DNA of 64,000 nt from Gordionus sp. m RMFG-2023 (lineage: Eukaryota; Nematomorpha; Gordioida; Chordodea; Parachordodidae): the NCBI RefSeq assembly GCF_954871325.1, contig NC_088775.1:47035561-47099560 (forward strand), given 5' to 3'. The position numbers were made by a program, and so were the translations under genes. Numbering within the stretch: position 1 is the stretch's first letter; every line of letters starts with the position of its first letter. The notes beneath the pieces were generated by a model. It worked only from the letters and a program-made list of their open reading frames with translations, did no database searches and had not been told where the DNA came from. Of this stretch, positions 58,921 to 64,000 are shown one piece after another.

Positions 58921-59847
58921 TTGGTGCAAGGAAATAGGAGTGTTATACCAATCAAACTAAGAGAAGCGGGAATGGCAATGATTCATGCTGGGCGTCAAGG
59001 AATGGAAAGAATGAAACAGTGGGGACGAGAATATGTTTGGTGGCCAGGAATGAACCGAGACATTGAAAATATCAGTCGAACCTGTGTTAGATGTAATTCT
59101 TGGGCTCCGATGCCCCGAAAAGATAAAGAAAGTGTGTGGTCGAAGACAGCGCAGCCTTAGGAGTGTATCCATTTGGATTTCTTTGACTTCGAAAATAAAA
59201 AATATATATTAGTGGTAGATGCTTTTTCTAAATGGGTAGAATATGAGGAAGTAAAAGGATTAACAACCCAGATCGTGATAAAAGTATTAAAAAATTTATG
59301 GGCCAAATTTGGGGTTGCCATGACAGTGGTAAAGGACGGGGGCCCTGCCTTCATTAGTAGACAATTCGAAATCTTTTGTACAGAAACTGGCGTGAAACAC
59401 ATTTTAGCGCCTCCATATCATTCGAGTTCGAATGGACAAGCGGAGAGGATGGTAGCGGTGGTCAAGAACTGGTTGAGAAAGTCAAAAGATGGAGGCAGAG
59501 AGATGTGGGTGGTCGTGGCGTACTATAACAACAGTAGAAAAGGAGAGGAGCCGTCGCCGGCGGAGAAGTTTTTAGGACGGAGAACTAGAATTTGGTTGGA
59601 TTCGTTAAAACCGACAAGACAGGGAAAGAAGCTGTCTGAGGCCGGGAATGAAGCTGAATTTAAGGTAGGGCAGACAGTATGGGCTAGGATATTTGGAAGT
59701 AATAAGAAGTGGGAATCCGGAGTGATCGTGGAGAACATGGGACGAAAATTAAATCGAGTGAAATTCACCGACGGAAGAGAGGGAGTACGGCATCGGGATC
59801 AATTGAAGAGGGGCGTGGAACCTGGGAGGTTACGATCGGGAGTATGA
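58921..59847 (+). pseudogene. Integrase region (fossil part)
   Basis: The HHCC zinc-binding module (IHAGRQGMERM ... CVRCNSWAP), the catalytic core (ILVVDAFSKWVEYEEV, TVVKDGGPAFISRQFE, PPYHSSSNGQAERMV) and a C-terminal KVGQTVWAR ... HRDQLKRG domain with GPY/F-like spacing follow in order. The HILAPPYHSSSNGQAER wording is typical of K02A2.6-like integrases. Confidence 0.9.
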
Positions 59848-60261
59848 ATAGGAGGATATACTTGATCAAAAATTCAGGGTGTAAAATAATTCATTTTAGT
59901 ATGGTGCACAATATATCCGTGAAAAATTGAAGGGGACAGTGAAACCAGAGGTGTGGTAGCTCAATACCAAGGTGATTGATAATAATAATAAAAATAGCGG
60001 GGTGATTGATAATAATAATAATAAGGGAATCAACCATATAATGGTTGATGGGACAAAATAGTTAATGGATTGTACAAATGGGAAATGAAGCAGGTCGAAT
60101 TAAGATAAATCTACGGTAAATCGACAATAATGACACACAAAGGGAGGAAATTCAAGGAACTAACCACCGTATAAATTCGGAAAACACCATAAAGGGACGA
60201 GAATTGTGCCGGGTGAGAGGTGAAATGCGAAGTTGGGTTTTCAATTAGTGAGGGCGTGTTA

Positions 60262-60444
60262 TGTGTATCATGTTAGCGTGGAGTCATTTTGTGTAATAAG
60301 CATTTTATTTTGTGATTAAAATTTTTTTTTTGATTTTTTTGCCCATTCATTCTTGTGATATATTATAAAAAAAATTGCTATTTTTAAAATTAGAAAAAAT
60401 TATTATTGTTTATTATTATGCATTAATTAAATAGATATATATAT
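60262..60444 (+). repeat. Right LTR, cut by the hAT at 60445
   Basis: TGTGTATCATGTTAGCGTGG onwards matches the left LTR up to GATATATATAT. The remaining part of this LTR is not found after the hAT sequence. Confidence 0.8.
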
Positions 60445-62800
60445 CAGAGACCTGCAGGCCCGGCCCGTATTTTAAATTTTTTAAATATACCCGGGCCGGG
60501 CCTAAAAAAAAATTTTTTAAACATATCCGGGCCGGGCCTAAGATTGTTAAACCCGGGCCGGGCTTTAATATTTTTTATAAAAATTTTTACATTATGAGTT
60601 AATGGTTATAAGATTATATTATATTATAGTTATGAAAGCATTAATATATTTTTTTATAATTCATATCTAAATTTTTACAAAATATTTTACCAAAACAATC
60701 AAATAAAGGAATATCTTAAATAAGCCCCATTATTCAAGTATTAATAATATATTTTTTTATAATTCATATCTAAATTTTTAGAATATTTACCAAAACAAAC
60801 AAATAAAGGAATATCATGACACAAAATACTAATGATATAATTAATAAAATTAAAAATAATATTTATTCTTTTAGAAATACAAATAATAATTTAAAATCTG
60901 AAATATGGGCTAAATTTAACATCATCATAGATGAAAATAAAAAAAACATTGGCTACGTAAAATGTAAGAATAGTTCAAGTATATTATCTTATAATTATAA
61001 ACATGGTACATCACATTTAAAAGGACATAAATGTGATGGGAAATCCATGAAAATTAATAATTTTTTTTTACACCTGAAAAACCAACCTATAAATGTAATA
61101 TAAAATATTTAAAAGAAAAATTTATAGATCATTCCTTAACACTTTGAGCAAAAGATATTAGATCTTTCGAAATGATAGCTGGGAATGGGTTTCTTGAATT
61201 CAGCTAGGCTCTAGTCGATGTTGGGGCAAAGTATGGTAAAATAGATATCAACTCATTGATTTCACATCCCACCACTCTATCACGCCACCTTAAAGAAAAT
61301 GTAATAAAATAAGAAACATTTTGGTTGATACTATTGCCCCAGTAATCAAGAATCGATTTATGGCTGCTTCCATTGATATATGGTGCGATGACCATAAAAA
61401 GAACTCGTTTATAACAGTTAACATGTACTATATATCAGATGACTGGAAGTTAGTGAAGAGAAACCTATTTACCGCTAAATTTAAAGAAGTGTCAAAGACT
61501 AGCAAAGTAGTTAAGGATGAACTATTAAAAAAATTTCATAATTTTAATTTTAACACTAACGATTTTATTAATATAATATTTGTTACAGACCAAGGTAAAA
61601 ATATTATAAAAGCATTGGAGTTAAATGAACGATTAAATTGTTCTTTTCATATATTAAATACAATTTTAAGAAATTCATTTAACTTCAAATATTTGGAAAG
61701 TAATGCCCCATTAATAAAATCAACAATAGATAATACTAAAATATTAGTGGGGCATTTAAAACAAAGTAATAAATGCCAGTATTTGAAAGCCCTTTATCAA
61801 GATATAGAAGTCCGCTGGAACTCTAAATACAATATGCTCAATTCTGTTTATTCTCAAAATGAAGAAATTATAAAAGTTCTTCAAGAACATGGGGGATCGG
61901 AAAAGTATTATATTATAGACTTTCCGATCCTTCAAGATCTAGTCAAAATTCTTGAGAATTTTAACAGAGCTATTGTTGAGTTACAGTCGGACTCTTGTAC
62001 TCTTTTTAAAGTGGTAATTTGGTATTATGAACTTCTTGAAGTTTGTAATACCTTTCAAAGCGAAAAAGGAGAAATAAAATTGATTTTACTTAATATAAAG
62101 CATTTTTTAATTGAAAAATTTGTTTTACACAAGTATCATTTTATTTCTCTTCTTCTCTCTCCCAAATTCAAGCAATTACGTATGTTGTCAGGGACAGATC
62201 GCAAGATGACGGAAAACTATATATATATTAAATTACAAGAGGCTCAGGAAGTAAATGAAATACCATCGACCAGTCAAATTACGACTGTTGTTAAACAAAT
62301 TGAATCGTTTTATGACAAATGGGGCGATGGTAATTCTGGTAATATGTCAATACCCGATGATGAATATTATAATTACATAAATAAAAAAATAGATGAAACA
62401 TTTAAGGTGGATAATTTGTTAGAGTGGTGGGCGGCTCATAAAGCGAATTTCCAATTTTAGCAAAATTGGCAATTCCTGCTTCAGTGCAAGCTGTGAGCGG
62501 AATTTTTCCACTACTGGGAGAATTCTTGAAGAAAGAAGAAGTAATCTTCAACCTGAAAAGGTAGATATGCTTCTCTTTCTTCATGATAATTTGTGAATTT
62601 TTAATATCTTTCTTGAGTATAGGGTTTCGTCAATCATGCTGGTTTTTTACTTTGCAAACTGTCAAATATTTATTGCATTTATTATATTTACCTTGAGTCA
62701 TGAAAGTTTTTAATCCAACATTTTTCATTATTTTTTTTTACAATATTATATAATACAATTATCTTCTTTTGTTAAAAATTTATATTATAAAATAAATTAT
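60445..62800 (+). mobile_element. hAT element, left end and gene present, right end not seen
   Basis: Left terminus CAGAGACCTGCAGGCCCGGC, followed by repeated CCCGGGCCGGGC(C/T) words, the subterminal signature of this hAT group. The transposase gene follows. The inverse terminus was not found before the satellite that begins near 62870; the right boundary given is where transposon-like sequence fades, and is approximate. Confidence 0.8.
60816..62595 (+). pseudogene. hAT transposase with BED finger, broken
   Basis: ATG 60816 opens a BED-type finger region (EIWAKFNIIIDENKKN, VKCKNSSS, HGTSHLKGHKC; the second Cys of the usual C-x2-C is Ser). Stops separate it from the core frame starting near 61321: FMAASIDIWCDDHKKNSF (first Asp), IIFVTDQGKNIIKALE and LNCSFHILNTILR (second Asp and C-x2-H). 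From 62440 the dimerisation region reads FPILAKLAIPASVQAVSG and, after another frame change, RRSNLQPEKVDMLLFLHDNL ending at TGA 62595. At least two stops or gaps and two frame changes make it inactive. Lineage differs from the ZMYM1-type hAT copies; it resembles Ac/Hermes-like BED transposases. Confidence 0.88.
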
Positions 62801-62802
62801 AT

Positions 62803-62870
62803 TGGTTCCCGTTCTAAATCGCTAAAGTAATAATCGCTAAAAATTAAAATACCACTAAAAAAATAAAAAT
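62803..62870 (+). repeat. Element end shared with 34605
   Basis: GTTCTAAATCGCTAAAGTAA and TAATCGCTAAAA at 62811-62845 match 34616-34655. It may mark the left border of an element that contains the following satellite. Confidence 0.5.
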
Positions 62871-64000
62871 TAAAGACAACAAATAGTTATATAAAATACT
62901 TAATACAAATATAAATCTAAGGGTGAGAATATAATATATTTTAATATATATAATTGATAATAATATTATTAAACATGTGTTTTACAAATTTAATAATTGT
63001 TTTAAATAGCATTAAAAAATTTTATCAATAGTTAAAATACTTAATACAAATATATATCTTAAGGGAGAAATTATAATAAATTTTAGTATATAATTACAAA
63101 TTATATTATTAACAAGGCGTTTTACAAAAATATTTTAAATGGCAATAAAAGATTTTATCAATAGTTATATTCAATACTTAATAACAAATATATATTTTAA
63201 GGGGGATATTATAATAAATTTTAATATATATATATAATAATATTAAGTATGCGTTTTATAAATTTTTAATTATTTTAAAAAGCATTAAAAAATTTTATCA
63301 ATAGTTAAAATACTTAATACAAATATATATCTTAAGGGAGAAATTATAATAAATTTTAGTATATAATTACAAATTATATTATTAACAAGGCGTTTTACAA
63401 AAATATTTTAAATGGCAATAAAAGATTTTATCAATAGTTATATTCAATACTTAATAACAAATATATATTTTAAGGGGGATATTATAATAAATTTTAATAT
63501 ATATATATAATATTATTAAGTATGCGTTTTATAAATTTTTAATTATTTTAAAAAGCATTAAAAAATTTTATCAATAGTTAAAATACTTAATACGAATATA
63601 TATCTTAAGGGAGAAATTATAATAAATTTTAGTATATAATTACAAATTATATTATTAACAAGGCGTTTTACAAAAATATTTTAAATGGCAATAAAAGATT
63701 TTATCAATAGTTATATTCAATACTTAATAACAAATATATATTTTAAGGGGGATATTATAATAAATTTTAATATATATATATAATATTATTAAGTATGCGT
63801 TTTATAAATTTTTAATTATTTTAAAAAGCATTAAAAAATTTTATCAATAGTTAAAATACTTAATACGAATATATATCTTAAGGGAGAAATTATAATAAAT
63901 TTTAGTATATAATTACAAATTATATTATTAACAAGGCGTTTTACAAAAATATTTTAAATGGCAATAAAAGATTTTATCAATAGTTATATTCAATACTTAA
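62871..64000 (+). repeat. Satellite, 273-bp period, running off the window
   Basis: The landmark TTTATCAATAGTTAAAATAC recurs at 63021, 63294, 63567 and 63840, exactly 273 bp apart, with very few differences between units. Each unit is a dimer of two diverged halves of about 136 bp (TCTTAAGGGAGAAATTATAA and TTTTAAGGGGGATATTATAA mark them). The first part (62871-63020) is more diverged. Confidence 0.92.

Larger units (their letters stand above)
54200..60444 (+). mobile_element. Ty3/gypsy LTR retrotransposon, Mag-like, broken fossil
   Basis: Two LTR stretches in direct orientation (from 54200 and from 60262) enclose, in order, a leader with tandem repeats, a gag/zinc-knuckle region, a protease, an RS/RN-rich repeat region, reverse transcriptase with RNase H, and an integrase. 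The gene order and integrase motifs fit the Mag/K02A2.6-like branch of Ty3/gypsy. The element is broken by several changes and its right LTR is cut by a hAT insertion at 60445. The ~180 bp of LTR that can be compared differ at about five bases and a few indels, so it is neither brand new nor ancient. No envelope gene was seen. Confidence 0.9.

Noticed and set aside
62871-64000. CRISPR-like array
   Set aside because: The repeats are contiguous 273-bp units without distinct spacers, in a eukaryotic context.

Overview
The window is AT-rich animal DNA (my impression is roughly a quarter to 30 % GC; not counted). The one recognisable host gene is a Vav-type calponin-homology gene on the minus strand (13266-13844), with four exons separated by introns of only 41-42 nt. 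Vav is a metazoan/holozoan family. The mix of transposable elements (Sola-like DNA elements, RTE LINEs, hAT elements with ZMYM1-type transposases, a Mag-like Ty3/gypsy element, an OTU/vertnin-like gene) would suit an arthropod or another invertebrate, but the species cannot be fixed from this sequence. Nearly everything else is transposable-element DNA, heavily nested.

Layout. 1-12238: a cluster of broken Sola-like DNA transposons with long inverted termini, one inserted inside the gene of another with a clean 4-bp target duplication, plus a 5'-truncated RTE LINE. 12276-12430: a short tRNA-related SINE with a 30-bp target duplication. 13266-13844: the Vav-like exons. 14224-31310: a minus-strand hAT relic preceded by a tandem array of 75-nt and 150-nt exon pairs. 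This array is split by a 4.9-kb hAT element (17118-22017, 8-bp TSD) and by an 8.8-kb long-arm inverted-repeat element (22443-31202). The latter carries an OTU/vertnin-like gene and has itself been hit by a near full-length RTE LINE with a tRNA-like head.

31203-53300: a mosaic of non-autonomous hAT-like elements, most with exact 8-bp target duplications, some nested three deep. One of them (42341-44577) contains in-phase micro-exons of 33, 75 and 24 nt. 53640-64000: a tandem array, a broken Mag-like Ty3/gypsy element (54200-60444), a hAT element inserted in its right LTR, and a 273-bp satellite running off the window end.

The observations most worth following up are: the OTU-gene element whose arms are arrays of ~290-bp repeats; the tRNA-like promoter head shared by the LINE and the SINE; and two separate cases of tandemly repeated, phase-symmetric small exons linked to hAT-type DNA. 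No prokaryotic operons, CRISPR arrays, rRNA genes or convincing functional tRNA genes were seen.
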